NCBI GenBank assembly: GCA_002256685.1
Contig: NQJH01000001.1
Span: 1-35,885, forward strand
Direction of reading: 5' to 3'
DNA length: 35,885 nt
Source of the DNA: Methylococcaceae bacterium NSP1-2
GTDB taxonomy: Bacteria > Pseudomonadota > Gammaproteobacteria > Methylococcales > Methylomonadaceae
Shown here: positions 16,474 through 25,453 of the stretch, one piece after another
Position numbering within the stretch: the stretch's first letter is position 1
Layout: every line of letters starts with the position of its first letter
The notes under the pieces: model-generated
Database searches by the model: none
What the model saw: the letters and a program-made list of their open reading frames with translations, nothing else
What the model was told of the DNA's origin: nothing
Position numbers and translations under genes: made by a program

Positions 16474-17257
16474 TAGAACTGTGCGTATTTTCGTCGCATT
16501 CGTGATGGCTTTTTGCTTGGTAAGTGCTGTGCGTGCCGAATATCTCATTGGCACGGATGATGTTGTTCAAGTTAAAATCTACGGCTACGATGATCTGACG
16601 ACCTCCATGCGGGTTTCCGAAAATGGTCGTATTGTTTTTCCGCTGATAGGCGAAGTAGAAGTCGGTGGACAAACAGAATTTGAAGCGGCGCGTAAAATCA
16701 CTCAACTATTGGCAAAAGGTGGTTTTATTCAAGATGCCAATGTCACCGTGACAGTGTTTGAATATAAAAATCAACAAGTCTCGGTACTCGGACAAATTAA
16801 AGCACCGGGTATTTATGTTCTGAAATCAAAAACCACACTGGTTGACATGATTGCTATGGCGGGAGGTCTTGCTGAACTAGGTGATAATCGGGTTATTATC
16901 ACCCGACTGATTAATGGCAAACCGGTAAAACTGGAGGTTGATTTGCGTGCTGCCTTAGAATCACCTGAGCATAGCGAAAAAATTTTTATCGAAAGAGGCG
17001 ATGTTATTTATATTCCCAAAGCCCCTGTATTTTATATCTATGGCGAAGTTCAGCATTCGGGCAGTTTTCATCTCGAACCCAACATGACAGTTGCTCAGGC
17101 ATTGTCGTTGGGCGGTGGATTAACGCCACGAGGCACACTGCGCGGTATTGTTGTTGAGCGGCGTGATGTTAACAATGCGTCTAAAACAATTGATGTTGAA
17201 TTGTCCGATAAAGTATTAAAGGACGATGTTATCGTCGTTGACGAACGGTTGTTTTGA
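16457..17257 (+). CDS. Polysaccharide export protein, EpsE/Wza-like
   Basis: This periplasmic or outer-membrane protein is expected to pass the polysaccharide through the outer membrane. A signal peptide is clear (INRTVRIFVAFVMAF then VSAVRA, cleavage before EYLIG). There is no lipobox cysteine, unlike Wza. The Poly_export domain follows (YLIGTDDVVQVKIYGYDDL, GRIVFPLIGEVEVGG), then two SLBB-type beta-grasp repeats (VSVLGQIKAPGIYVL and FYIYGEVQHSGSFHL). About 266 residues agrees with the EpsE subgroup of exosortase-linked EPS clusters. The start at ATG 16457 (or 16463) overlaps the end of the previous gene by 17 (or 11) bases, suggesting translational coupling. An upstream in-frame GTG at 16442 is less likely. 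Confidence 0.88.
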   Translation: MKMLINRTVRIFVAFVMAFCLVSAVRAEYLIGTDDVVQVKIYGYDDLTTSMRVSENGRIVFPLIGEVEVGGQTEFEAARKITQLLAKGGFIQDANVTVTVFEYKNQQVSVLGQIKAPGIYVLKSKTTLVDMIAMAGGLAELGDNRVIITRLINGKPVKLEVDLRAALESPEHSEKIFIERGDVIYIPKAPVFYIYGEVQHSGSFHLEPNMTVAQALSLGGGLTPRGTLRGIVVERRDVNNASKTIDVELSDKVLKDDVIVVDERLF

Positions 17258-17258
17258 T

Positions 17259-18662
17259 ATGAGTTTGCAACAATTATTGCTTATTTTCTGGGCGCGTAAA
17301 GGACTGGTTGTTGCCTATTTATTAGTGACCATGATAACAACCTTGATACTGAGCTTGAATACCCCTAAACAATATGTTGCCAGTACTTCGTTGGTCTCAG
17401 ACCAGCCAGGTACTAATCCCATTACGGGTGAGCAACTACCGACTCAGTTAACAGCAGGGTATATGGCAACTCAAACGGATATTATTAAAAGTCCTATGGT
17501 AGCCATGACTGCTGTCGATATTTTAGGATTGATCAACGACAAAACGCTACAAGCCTCTTTTAAAAAAGACAATGAAGGTGGTGATCTTCGTCATTGGATT
17601 GCAGACGGTCTGATGAAAAAACTAGAAGTAATACCTTCGCGTGAAAGTAGTATTCTCAGTATTGATTTTTCAGCAACAGACCCCGAATTTGCAGCAAAAG
17701 CCGCCAATGCCTTCGCTCAAGCCTACATTCAAGTGTCTAATGAGTTAAAACGTCAACCCGCTCAACAAACTGCCGATTGGTTTGAAGAACAATTAAAAGT
17801 GTTACGAGAGCGCGTGGAAAAGACGAGAGAGGTGTTGTCCGATTTTCAACAAACGCATGACATTATCGCAACCACTAATGAAAGGATCGATTTAGAAGAT
17901 GCTAAGTTGGCTGAGCTATCCAATCAATTAGTTAAAAATCAACTGGAAACCACCGATCTTTTGTCTAAAAGGAAACTATTAACAGAAAGCTTAATGAATC
18001 CAGAATCATTAAAGTCATTGCCTGAAATATTAAGTAGTCCAGTTTTGCAAGGATTGAAAGCCAGTCTTGCTAGTAGCGAAGCAAAATTTGCCGATTTGTC
18101 ACTGCGTTTTGATCGCAACCATCCTCAGTATCGGCAGGCGGCAGCAGAAATAGCCGATTTAAAGAAGCAAATTAAAGCGGAAATGAATACTGTGTTACAT
18201 GGTTTCAATAGCAATATTGAAGCGTCAAAAAATCGGGATATGAGTCTTGCGAACGCGCTGTCTAATCAGAAAGCCAGAGTGCTACAGCTTAAAAAACAGT
18301 ATAACGAAATTGAAACACTGCAACGTGAGGTTATCAATGCGCAGACTGCTTATGATGCCGTTAATCAACGTTCTATTCAGATGCGTATGGAAAGTGAGAT
18401 AAGGCAATCGAATATTGCGGTCTTAGATGCAGCGATGCCACCAAAAACAGCTGCTAAACCCCAGATAAAGTTAAATATGATTCTCTCGGTTCTTCTAGGA
18501 GCAATATTGGGAGTAGGTGCTGCGTTGTTTGCAGAAATTATGGATCGGCGAGTACGTTCTCCCGCTGATATTATTGGGGCGTTAGATTTACCGGTTTTTG
18601 GTGTTATTACGGCTGATCGCCCTTCTAAAAAATTTCCTTGGTCATTTGGAGTGCGCTCTTGA
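17259..18662 (+). CDS. Chain-length determinant protein, EpsF/Wzz-like
   Basis: This inner-membrane polysaccharide co-polymerase sets chain length and couples synthesis to export. The N-terminal TM (LVVAYLLVTMITTLILSL, near residues 15-32) is followed by the Wzz motif NTPKQYVASTSLV. A long periplasmic region with coiled-coil stretches covers about 165-370, and the second TM near 410-430 comes after the proline-containing DAAMPPKTAAKPQIK, typical of the family. The start at ATG 17259 lies one base after the preceding stop. An upstream in-frame extension to 17226 overlaps the EpsE-like gene and is not family-like. The kinase domain is in the next gene rather than fused. Confidence 0.88.
   Translation: MSLQQLLLIFWARKGLVVAYLLVTMITTLILSLNTPKQYVASTSLVSDQPGTNPITGEQLPTQLTAGYMATQTDIIKSPMVAMTAVDILGLINDKTLQASFKKDNEGGDLRHWIADGLMKKLEVIPSRESSILSIDFSATDPEFAAKAANAFAQAYIQVSNELKRQPAQQTADWFEEQLKVLRERVEKTREVLSDFQQTHDIIATTNERIDLEDAKLAELSNQLVKNQLETTDLLSKRKLLTESLMNPESLKSLPEILSSPVLQGLKASLASSEAKFADLSLRFDRNHPQYRQAAAEIADLKKQIKAEMNTVLHGFNSNIEASKNRDMSLANALSNQKARVLQLKKQYNEIETLQREVINAQTAYDAVNQRSIQMRMESEIRQSNIAVLDAAMPPKTAAKPQIKLNMILSVLLGAILGVGAALFAEIMDRRVRSPADIIGALDLPVFGVITADRPSKKFPWSFGVRS
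18648..18651 (+). promoter_or_regulatory. Ribosome binding site that sets the epsG-like start
   Basis: GGAG lies 7 bases before the TTG at 18659, which overlaps the stop of the preceding gene in TTGA. This favours TTG 18659 over the upstream TTG at 18638, which has no such site. Confidence 0.6.
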
Positions 18663-19486
18663 AATCATCAAATATAGGCGATTTACTGGTCAAGGAAGGC
18701 AAAATCACTCAAGCAGAAGCAGAGAAAATTTTGCAATTGCAACAACAACAAGGACTGCGCTTTGGTGAAGCTGGCAAAGCTTCAAAATTAATCAGCGAAA
18801 AAGATATTCAGCACGCCTTATCGCAACAATTTAATTTTCCGTTTTTAACTAACACTAATAGTGGGCTAAGTCAGAATTTGATTGCTGCTTATCAGCCATT
18901 TAGTCCACAAGTAGAAACATTACGCACTATACGCAGTCAGTTAATGTTACGCTGGTTTCATGATGACAAAAAAACTTTAGCAATAGTAAGCCCAAATAAT
19001 ACAGAAGGGCGTAGTTACTTTTGTGCAAATTTGGCAATTGTATTTGCTCAATTAGGTCAACGTACATTGTTAATTGACGCTAATTTACGTCAACCATGCC
19101 AACATTTATTGTTTAATTTGGGCGAGGGTCAGGGTTTGTCGGATTTTTTAGCTAATCGAGTGAATACTTCAGTGATTAGAAAAATACTCGAACTGCCCGA
19201 TTTATCGATATTACCAGCAGGAACAATTCCGCCTAATCCGCTGGAGATTATTAGTCGGGGTCTAAATAATTGCTTAGAAAAGCTTGCTTTAAACTACGAT
19301 GTCATTTTATTAGATACGCCTGCTGTCTCACAAGGCTCTGACGTACAACTACTTGCCCGAGGTGCTAGCGGCGCACTGTTGTTGGCAAGAAAACACCAAA
19401 CACGACTTGCTGATATGGAAGCCATGAACGCGTTTCTTGAAAAGTCAAGCGTTGTTTGCGTTGGTGCCATCATTAACGATTTCTAA
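18659..19486 (+). CDS. EpsG-like BY-kinase relative (CpsD/Wzc C-domain family) with N-terminal MshEN-like domain
   Basis: This cytoplasmic P-loop protein probably pairs with the EpsF-like protein to regulate EPS chain length. The N-terminal 70 residues (IGDLLVKEGKITQAEAEKIL, LISEKDIQHALSQQFNFPFL) match the GSPII_E_N/MshEN-type helical module seen in EpsG proteins. The ATPase core follows. Its Walker A region reads SPNNTEGRSYFCANLA, with Arg where most P-loops have Lys (a feature I recall from the EpsG subgroup). Walker A' is TLLIDANLRQP and Walker B is DVILLDTP. The protein ends just after the fold, and no C-terminal tyrosine cluster is present, so autophosphorylation of the usual kind is doubtful. 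It overlaps the previous gene by four bases and starts with TTG. Confidence 0.85.
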   Translation: MKSSNIGDLLVKEGKITQAEAEKILQLQQQQGLRFGEAGKASKLISEKDIQHALSQQFNFPFLTNTNSGLSQNLIAAYQPFSPQVETLRTIRSQLMLRWFHDDKKTLAIVSPNNTEGRSYFCANLAIVFAQLGQRTLLIDANLRQPCQHLLFNLGEGQGLSDFLANRVNTSVIRKILELPDLSILPAGTIPPNPLEIISRGLNNCLEKLALNYDVILLDTPAVSQGSDVQLLARGASGALLLARKHQTRLADMEAMNAFLEKSSVVCVGAIINDF

Positions 19487-19515
19487 CAATACGGGTAGCT
19501 GAGTAAAAAATAGCG

Positions 19516-19545
19516 TAATACTCCAAGAGTTTTCGGAGTAAATAA
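19516..19545 (+). other. Short hairpin between the epsG- and epsL-like genes
   Basis: TACTCC and GGAGTA form a 6-bp stem around a 10-nt loop in the only sizeable gap (92 bases) of the EPS operon. It has no T-run, so it is not a convincing terminator; it might stabilise or process the transcript. Confidence 0.3.
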
Positions 19546-19578
19546 GTGTTTTTCCAACAAATTATGGCAACGCAATAG

Positions 19579-20817
19579 ATGGGAAATATTCTAACGACTC
19601 AGGCAAAAACAAAGCGAATTATCCGTCATGTCATCATTATGGGTGGAATAAGTTTACTAATAAGTCAAAAAGTTTTAGCAGCGGCACTGTTTGATCACAT
19701 TGTTCAACCTTATGTGGGAACACAGCTGATTTATGATAGTAACCTGTTGCGCTTACCTAAAAATTCACTCCTTGGAACGGTTAATAGCAAAGGCTCTTTT
19801 ATTGAGCAACTTAAAGCAGGACTCGCGATAAACTGGCAAATAAGTCAACAACAACTGAAGGTCGATGCGAATATTAATCAAAATTGGTTTTCAACATTTA
19901 ATACGCTTAATTATACAGGTTACAATGTATTAGCCCAATGGGATTGGCGGCTAACACAGAAATTAAAAGGTGAACTAAGCTACAACAACAGTTTAGTATT
20001 AGGTTCATTTCAGCAAATGAACGCACTAATAAATAACTTAAGAAACCGAGAAATTTATGTGGCTAACGGGGCTTATGAGATATTGCCTGATTGGTTTTTA
20101 CGCGCTGGATTTACTCGTGACAGCACAAGCTATCCAGCGAGAGAACTACAAATAAATGATTTAGTGGAAAACCGCATAGATTTTGGTTTTCGTTATGCTA
20201 ATCCTCTCGAGAACATGGTGGGTTTTCATGTTACCCTAACCGATGGAAAATACTCTAACCGTGCTGAGTCTTCAATTCTTGATAATGCCTACACTCGAGT
20301 AGATTACAACCTAGAAGGCGTGTGGAATTACAGTGTAAAAACCCGAATTAGGGGACAAATAGGCTACACGTCTCAAACCTTTGAGCATATAAAAAGCCGT
20401 AATTTTTCCGATATAATCGCTACAGGTGATATTTTATGGCAGGCTACTCGTAAATCATCGCTGTACCTAGAATTTTGGCGAGACATCTCCGCTGCCGATA
20501 ACTTAACGGCTAGTTTTCAGCTAAACCAAGGTGTTAGGCTAACGCCCGCTTGGACATGGTCAGAGACACCTATGATTCAAGTTGAATTACCGATTTCCTA
20601 TGAGCAACAAAGCTCTCTTGGTGCACTTGACTTTGGCAATACATCGATTCCTTTGCAACAAGCTAATAATTCAATGATTCAGCTTAATTTAAATTATACG
20701 CCGATACCCAATGTCAAAATGACCGCATTCGCGCTTTATGAAGAGCGTCGATCTAATAACCCATTACAGAGCTACCAGCATCAATCGGTTGGACTTACTA
20801 TGAATGTCAGTTTCTAA
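19579..20817 (+). CDS. Outer-membrane beta-barrel EPS protein, EpsL-like
   Basis: The 412-residue protein has a signal peptide (basic start, then VIIMGGISLLI, SQKVLAA). Many short amphipathic strands with alternating aromatic residues follow, for example LKVDANINQNWF, LKGELSYNNSLVLGS and KMTAFALYEERRSN, ending in VGLTMNVSF with a C-terminal Phe typical of outer-membrane barrels. The opening after cleavage (VQPYVGTQLIYDSNLLRLP) resembles the EpsL family found next to EpsE/F/G in exosortase-linked EPS clusters. It probably forms or supports the export channel. Its stop overlaps the next start (TAATG). The barrel nature is clear; the family name is from recognition, not a search. Confidence 0.78.
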   Translation: MGNILTTQAKTKRIIRHVIIMGGISLLISQKVLAAALFDHIVQPYVGTQLIYDSNLLRLPKNSLLGTVNSKGSFIEQLKAGLAINWQISQQQLKVDANINQNWFSTFNTLNYTGYNVLAQWDWRLTQKLKGELSYNNSLVLGSFQQMNALINNLRNREIYVANGAYEILPDWFLRAGFTRDSTSYPARELQINDLVENRIDFGFRYANPLENMVGFHVTLTDGKYSNRAESSILDNAYTRVDYNLEGVWNYSVKTRIRGQIGYTSQTFEHIKSRNFSDIIATGDILWQATRKSSLYLEFWRDISAADNLTASFQLNQGVRLTPAWTWSETPMIQVELPISYEQQSSLGALDFGNTSIPLQQANNSMIQLNLNYTPIPNVKMTAFALYEERRSNNPLQSYQHQSVGLTMNVSF

Positions 20818-22325
20818 TGCACCTATTAGGATTTAATGGTTCACTCAAAATGACAAACCTGCTATCAATATCTTTCTTTAAGACATATTCAGCATGGCTA
20901 CTGCTACCGTTTTTAGGCATTTTTTTTGGTGTACTCGCGTCTACTGCTGACCCACTTGCTATTGGCATGAGTGCATCCTCTTTCATTGGTATCGCACTAC
21001 TCAGTAAACCGACATGGAATGTTGACCTGATTATTGTCTTAGGCTTATTTGTCTCTGGACTTGTCACGTTGTTTTTTGGTGATCTAGCGACCAAGATGAT
21101 GTGGGGAGTGTCTATTTTAGGCTTTGTGTTGCTGATGACTGCTTTTTACCGATTGATAACGACACCACAACTGATTAAATCTACGCCCGCTTTTGTTTGG
21201 ATAGCGTTGTTATTTTTTATTTACACGCTAGTCGATAGCGTTTTACAGCTCTATACAGCAAAAGAAATAATTGGTGGCTTTAAGCGTTACTTTCAAGCAT
21301 GGGGCTTGTTGTTTGGCCTGTGCTGGCTGGATTTTAATAAAAAAAATGTCGATCGATGGTGTCTACTGGTGCTGGGTATTTGCTTGCTACAAGCCCCTTT
21401 TTGTCTGTATGAAAAGCTTGTTTTAGTCCCGTTTCGCGAAGGTTATGTTGAGTCTCTTCCAGGCTTAGAGGCGATTGATGTCGTAGCAGGGACTTTTGGC
21501 GCGCTTATGTTGGGCGGCGGCAATAGTGCTGAAATGGCGGTCGCATTGATTATGATGTTTGCTTTTCTGTTGGCGCGGTATCAAGCAAATATGATGCCTA
21601 GCAAACAACTACTGTGGCTTTCTCTATTATTGTTATCACCACTGGGAATGGGTGAGACTAAAATTGTCGTTATTTTTTTTCCACTGATGATCGCAGTGCT
21701 TTATCGTAAAGAATTTCTCTCTCGTCCACACTATCTAGTCGTTGCGTTAATTTTTGGCACACTATTCACCGCTATCACGCTTAACGTCTATATGATTATT
21801 AACAAAACGACATTGGATGGATTAATTTTTGATACGCTTAAGTACAATGTTTATGAAGTTGGCTACGGCAGTTTTTATCTTAATCGTACTACCGTACTGA
21901 CTTTCTGGGCGGAGCATCAAAGCTCTGCTAATCCACTCTCTTTTTTATTTGGCAATGGCTTAGGTAGCACGCAAGAGGGCGATTCTTCAGGTCCTGGCGG
22001 TCATATCAGTATGCGCTATCCGAGTTCTGGTCTTGGTTTTACGGGAGCAGCAATGCTGTTGTGGGAACTCGGTGTTTTTGGTGTGAGTCTGTTTTTGTTG
22101 ATGATAGCACTGGCGTGGCGTTGTGCGAATCGAGTGATAAAAGTAGCCGTTGATCCCGTAGCACGCGCTGATGCGACTGCCATTCAAGCGGGACTTTTTT
22201 TATTTGCTATTTACCCGTTCTATTTGAATTCACTATTCAATCAATTTAGTTTTCAAATGCTCTTTACGTTCATGCTAGGCTATCTAGCATGGCTACATAA
22301 ACAATCTGTCGAGAATGAATCATGA
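20817..22325 (+). CDS. Multi-TM EPS polymerase-like protein (Wzy/O-antigen ligase type)
   Basis: The 502-residue protein is strongly hydrophobic, with about ten to twelve TM segments and a large extracytoplasmic loop (about residues 320-410) containing LFGNGLGSTQEG and GPGGHISMRYPSSGLGFTG. This layout, and its place between export genes and a flippase, fits the Wzy/O-antigen-ligase group, which joins repeat units in the periplasm. No single catalytic motif can be pointed to. The start ATG at 20817 overlaps the previous stop; an ATG at 20850 (MTNLLS) is an alternative just before the first TM. Its end overlaps the next gene by four bases. Confidence 0.7.
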   Translation: MHLLGFNGSLKMTNLLSISFFKTYSAWLLLPFLGIFFGVLASTADPLAIGMSASSFIGIALLSKPTWNVDLIIVLGLFVSGLVTLFFGDLATKMMWGVSILGFVLLMTAFYRLITTPQLIKSTPAFVWIALLFFIYTLVDSVLQLYTAKEIIGGFKRYFQAWGLLFGLCWLDFNKKNVDRWCLLVLGICLLQAPFCLYEKLVLVPFREGYVESLPGLEAIDVVAGTFGALMLGGGNSAEMAVALIMMFAFLLARYQANMMPSKQLLWLSLLLLSPLGMGETKIVVIFFPLMIAVLYRKEFLSRPHYLVVALIFGTLFTAITLNVYMIINKTTLDGLIFDTLKYNVYEVGYGSFYLNRTTVLTFWAEHQSSANPLSFLFGNGLGSTQEGDSSGPGGHISMRYPSSGLGFTGAAMLLWELGVFGVSLFLLMIALAWRCANRVIKVAVDPVARADATAIQAGLFLFAIYPFYLNSLFNQFSFQMLFTFMLGYLAWLHKQSVENES

Positions 22326-23845
22326 GTGATAACCCTTATTCGGGTTCTGCAGTTAAACGCAGTGCAGGTCATTTTCTTGTTGGAAAAATTGTTTCTGCAC
22401 TGCTAACGTTTACTATTTTGCTATGGTTAGTCCGTTTATTAAACGTTCCCGACTATGCCACCTATGTCACTTTAGCAGTAAGCTTAGATATGACACTCTT
22501 TATCTCTGGCATCGGACTTCCTTGGATGGAATCACGCTATTTGCCTGAATTTCGACTACATGCCTCTAAAACAATACTGATTCGTTTTATTGTGCAATTG
22601 ATACAATCTCAGGTAGCACTGCTACTATTGGTTGCTATTTCAGCATGGCTCTGCTTGGATTGGTTACTGTTAAAAATGAACATGACAGCTTATTCGGAGG
22701 TCGTGCAACTCTGTCTAATAATGCTGGTTGTGGACGGTACGGGTCGCCGTCTTCGCGATAGTACCTTAAGTGCGCTACTACAACAGGGCTTAGCTCAAAT
22801 CAGTTTAGTGATTCGTAACTTATTATTTATCATAGCCTTGGCTATACTGGTTTATAGCGGCGAAGTCAGTTTGATTCATGTAATCACTGCTGACCTGTTA
22901 GCTGCGTCAGTTAGTTTATTAATTTCGCTGGTCGGGTTATGGCGACATTTAAAACGTATCAATATCAGTGAAAATCCCAACTGGATAGCACCTAAGTGGT
23001 CACAAATGTGGGCAGTGGCAAGAAATATGTATTTCAGTTCAATGGTCACACAAGCGTATAGTTCACAAGTATTTACCCTGATTATTCGCTACAATCTTGG
23101 CGTAGAAGCGACTGCCGCTTTTGGCTTTTTACGCAATCTCTACAGCCAAGTGACGAGTTATTTACCTGCAACCTTGCTATTTGGCTTGATACGCCCCAAA
23201 TTGATTGCCTCCTATGTTGGCGATGGGGGTATTGTTGAACTCACTCGTAATGCTAACATCATCGGTAAATTTAGCCTGTTTGTTCTCATGCCACTGCTAG
23301 TGTTTGCTTGGTTGATGGGCGAACAGTTAGTCGCACAGTTAAGCGGCGGTAAATTTCCACAATCTGGCTATTACTTGGCAGGGTTACTGTGTGCCGCAAT
23401 ACCATTGAGTCAACGGCAAATATTAGAGACGGTGGCGGTACTCACTGGCAACAGCCATCTGTGTAATTACGCCTCGCTACTGGGTATTTTGACCTTGCCC
23501 ATGGCTTATGGACTCATACAAATTGGTTTTGATTTGTGGGCACCGATTATTGCCACTGCGTTGGGCAATCTACTTTTTTGTAGTACGATAGCTAAAGGTG
23601 TAACGAAAAACACCTTATATCACGCCGACTTATTAGGATATTACAAAATGCTGTTAGCGGCACTGCTTGGCTATTTAGCCAGTATGCTGATAATTTTTCC
23701 CGCGCAGGGTTGGGTGTCGATTATTGCAGTAGCAATATTGGCATGTTGCACTTTTTTACTAGCGGCGGCGATTATAAAACCTTTCTCAGAAACTGAGCGG
23801 TTACGCATTAATCAGCTTATCAAACGTAACTTATTTATATGGTAA
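22322..23845 (+). CDS. Wzx-like polysaccharide flippase (MOP superfamily)
   Basis: The 507-residue membrane protein has about 12 to 14 TM segments. The N-terminus (SAVKRSAGHFLVGKIVSALL, then LWLVRLLNVPDYATYV) matches the start of Wzx-type transporters, where the first helix is followed by a conserved LxxxDYxxY pattern. It would flip undecaprenyl-linked repeat units to the periplasm for the polymerase encoded just before it. It starts in an ATGA overlap with the previous gene, and its stop lies inside the next gene's first codons, so the genes are likely translated together. Confidence 0.82.
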   Translation: MSDNPYSGSAVKRSAGHFLVGKIVSALLTFTILLWLVRLLNVPDYATYVTLAVSLDMTLFISGIGLPWMESRYLPEFRLHASKTILIRFIVQLIQSQVALLLLVAISAWLCLDWLLLKMNMTAYSEVVQLCLIMLVVDGTGRRLRDSTLSALLQQGLAQISLVIRNLLFIIALAILVYSGEVSLIHVITADLLAASVSLLISLVGLWRHLKRINISENPNWIAPKWSQMWAVARNMYFSSMVTQAYSSQVFTLIIRYNLGVEATAAFGFLRNLYSQVTSYLPATLLFGLIRPKLIASYVGDGGIVELTRNANIIGKFSLFVLMPLLVFAWLMGEQLVAQLSGGKFPQSGYYLAGLLCAAIPLSQRQILETVAVLTGNSHLCNYASLLGILTLPMAYGLIQIGFDLWAPIIATALGNLLFCSTIAKGVTKNTLYHADLLGYYKMLLAALLGYLASMLIIFPAQGWVSIIAVAILACCTFLLAAAIIKPFSETERLRINQLIKRNLFIW

Positions 23846-25074
23846 AACCAATGTCAATTCGACTCCTGTATATAACTGCCGAAGCTTTTCCAACGTATCA
23901 TGCTGATCTGGCGGTTTTATTCGGCAAGTACTTGCCGCGCTTAGGGCTATTTACCGACATAGTAACCGAGGCAAACTCCTCTGATACCTCAAAATCCACC
24001 ATTAACTGGGACGGTGGTGAAGCATTGCTTTGTCAAGTGCCAGCTAACCGAGGTTTCTACCACATTGTTAAATTTATGCACAATGTAAACAGTTTACTGC
24101 GTTGTGATTCACAAAAATACGATGCGATACAAGTACGTGACTTGCCAGTCGCTGCTTTATTTGGCTTAATCATTGCTCGTTACAAAAAATTACCTTTTTA
24201 CTACTGGATGTCGTATCCACAATCAGAAGGACAAATACATCGTGCTAAATCGCGGGGCTGGCGTGCAGGTATACGGTATTTTTTCCCTTTAATACTAGGG
24301 CATATCGGTAAATTTATACTTTATAAGATTGTCATGCCCTACGCGGATCACAACTTTGTACAAAGTACCAAAATGCGTGAGGATTTAGTGCAGCTCGGCT
24401 TACCTTTTGAAAAAATGACTCCTGTGCCAATGGCGGTAGACTTAGATACCGCTAAAATTGAAGACATACAGCCCATCAATGATGTCAGACTGGCAGGTAA
24501 ACGCGTGGTTATTTATATGGGTACTTTAGGTCGCAATCGACAAATCGAAGTGCTATTTGAAATGCTCGCCTTAGTCAGAAAAAAACTGCCTGATATTTTG
24601 TTAGTTATTGCTGGTAGTACCGAAGATGCGGGACATTTAGCGTGGTTAAAAAAAGAAGCAGAACGTATTGGAGTGAATGATGCGATTGTGTGGACAGGAT
24701 GGATACCGATGTCTGAGGCATGGCGTTATGCGCGGACAGCTGAAGTCGGACTGTCGCCCGTTCCAAGAGGTTTTTTGTTAGATATGGGAATTCCCACTAA
24801 AGTACTTGAATATATGGCTCTTAATGTTCCCGTGCTATGCAACGACAATCCTTATCAAGAACAAGCTGTTAAAGAAAGTGGTGCAGGGCTTTGTGTCAGT
24901 CTAAGCGCAGAAAACTTCGCCGAAGCCTTGCTGGAATTATTAGAAAATACCGCCCAGCGCAAACGTATGGCAACAATGGGGCGGCAATATATCACCGAAT
25001 TTTGGAATTATGAAAAACTAGCGGCGGATGTTTTTACTGTTTATCAGAATTTGCTAAAGCCTCATAGTATTTAA
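23839..25074 (+). CDS. Glycosyltransferase family 4 (GT-B fold)
   Basis: The 411-residue protein has two Rossmann-like halves. The C-terminal half shows the nucleotide-sugar site: VIYMGTLGRNRQIEVLFEML, a mid-domain WTGWIPMSEAWRYARTAEVGLSP, and MGIPTKVLEYMALNVPVLCN with the conserved Glu of the GT4 EX7E-like region. It is cytoplasmic or membrane-peripheral and adds a sugar to the lipid-linked EPS unit; donor and acceptor cannot be told from sequence. It overlaps the flippase gene by seven bases. An alternative start is ATG 23851. Confidence 0.85.
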   Translation: MVKPMSIRLLYITAEAFPTYHADLAVLFGKYLPRLGLFTDIVTEANSSDTSKSTINWDGGEALLCQVPANRGFYHIVKFMHNVNSLLRCDSQKYDAIQVRDLPVAALFGLIIARYKKLPFYYWMSYPQSEGQIHRAKSRGWRAGIRYFFPLILGHIGKFILYKIVMPYADHNFVQSTKMREDLVQLGLPFEKMTPVPMAVDLDTAKIEDIQPINDVRLAGKRVVIYMGTLGRNRQIEVLFEMLALVRKKLPDILLVIAGSTEDAGHLAWLKKEAERIGVNDAIVWTGWIPMSEAWRYARTAEVGLSPVPRGFLLDMGIPTKVLEYMALNVPVLCNDNPYQEQAVKESGAGLCVSLSAENFAEALLELLENTAQRKRMATMGRQYITEFWNYEKLAADVFTVYQNLLKPHSI

Positions 25075-25084
25075 GGAAAATACA

Positions 25085-25363
25085 GTGAGTCAATCATCAA
25101 AAGGCGAATTAATCGTAAAAAGCGTAGCGACGGCTGTCGTTGCAACCACTATTGTAGAAACGGGTCTAGGTTTTAGTAAAACCCTCGCTAAGCAGCCTAT
25201 TATTTTGTTTGGTTTAGGTTTAGTAGCCGGCTATTTTACCCATAAATACCGTAAAGAAATTATCACACTTGCGGGTCATACTACTGAACAAAGCAAAGAT
25301 TTTATCCTGCAACAAAAAAATAATGTCAGCGAGTTGTTGGCAGAAATTCAAGACAATAAATAG
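25085..25363 (+). CDS. Small single-TM protein, paralogue of the protein at 33148-33408
   Basis: The 92-residue protein starts at GTG with a good AAGGAA site seven bases upstream. It has a polar N-terminus, one TM segment (PIILFGLGLVAGYFTHKY), a positive patch KYRKEI, and an amphipathic tail (KDFILQQKNNVSELLAEIQ). The same plan and many identical residues occur in the small protein beside the P-type ATPase. It superficially resembles YtxH-like proteins. As the last gene of the EPS operon, 10 bases after the glycosyltransferase, it may anchor or organise a membrane complex; that is inference. No catalytic or metal-binding residues (Cys/His clusters) are visible. Confidence 0.75.
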   Translation: MSQSSKGELIVKSVATAVVATTIVETGLGFSKTLAKQPIILFGLGLVAGYFTHKYRKEIITLAGHTTEQSKDFILQQKNNVSELLAEIQDNK

Positions 25364-25453
25364 AGAGCAATAAATATTCACCCCGAATTTGAGTGACTTA
25401 TGGATTCCAAGGTTTAAGTTAAAACAGCTATTTATTTCAAAAACGGCGATTAT

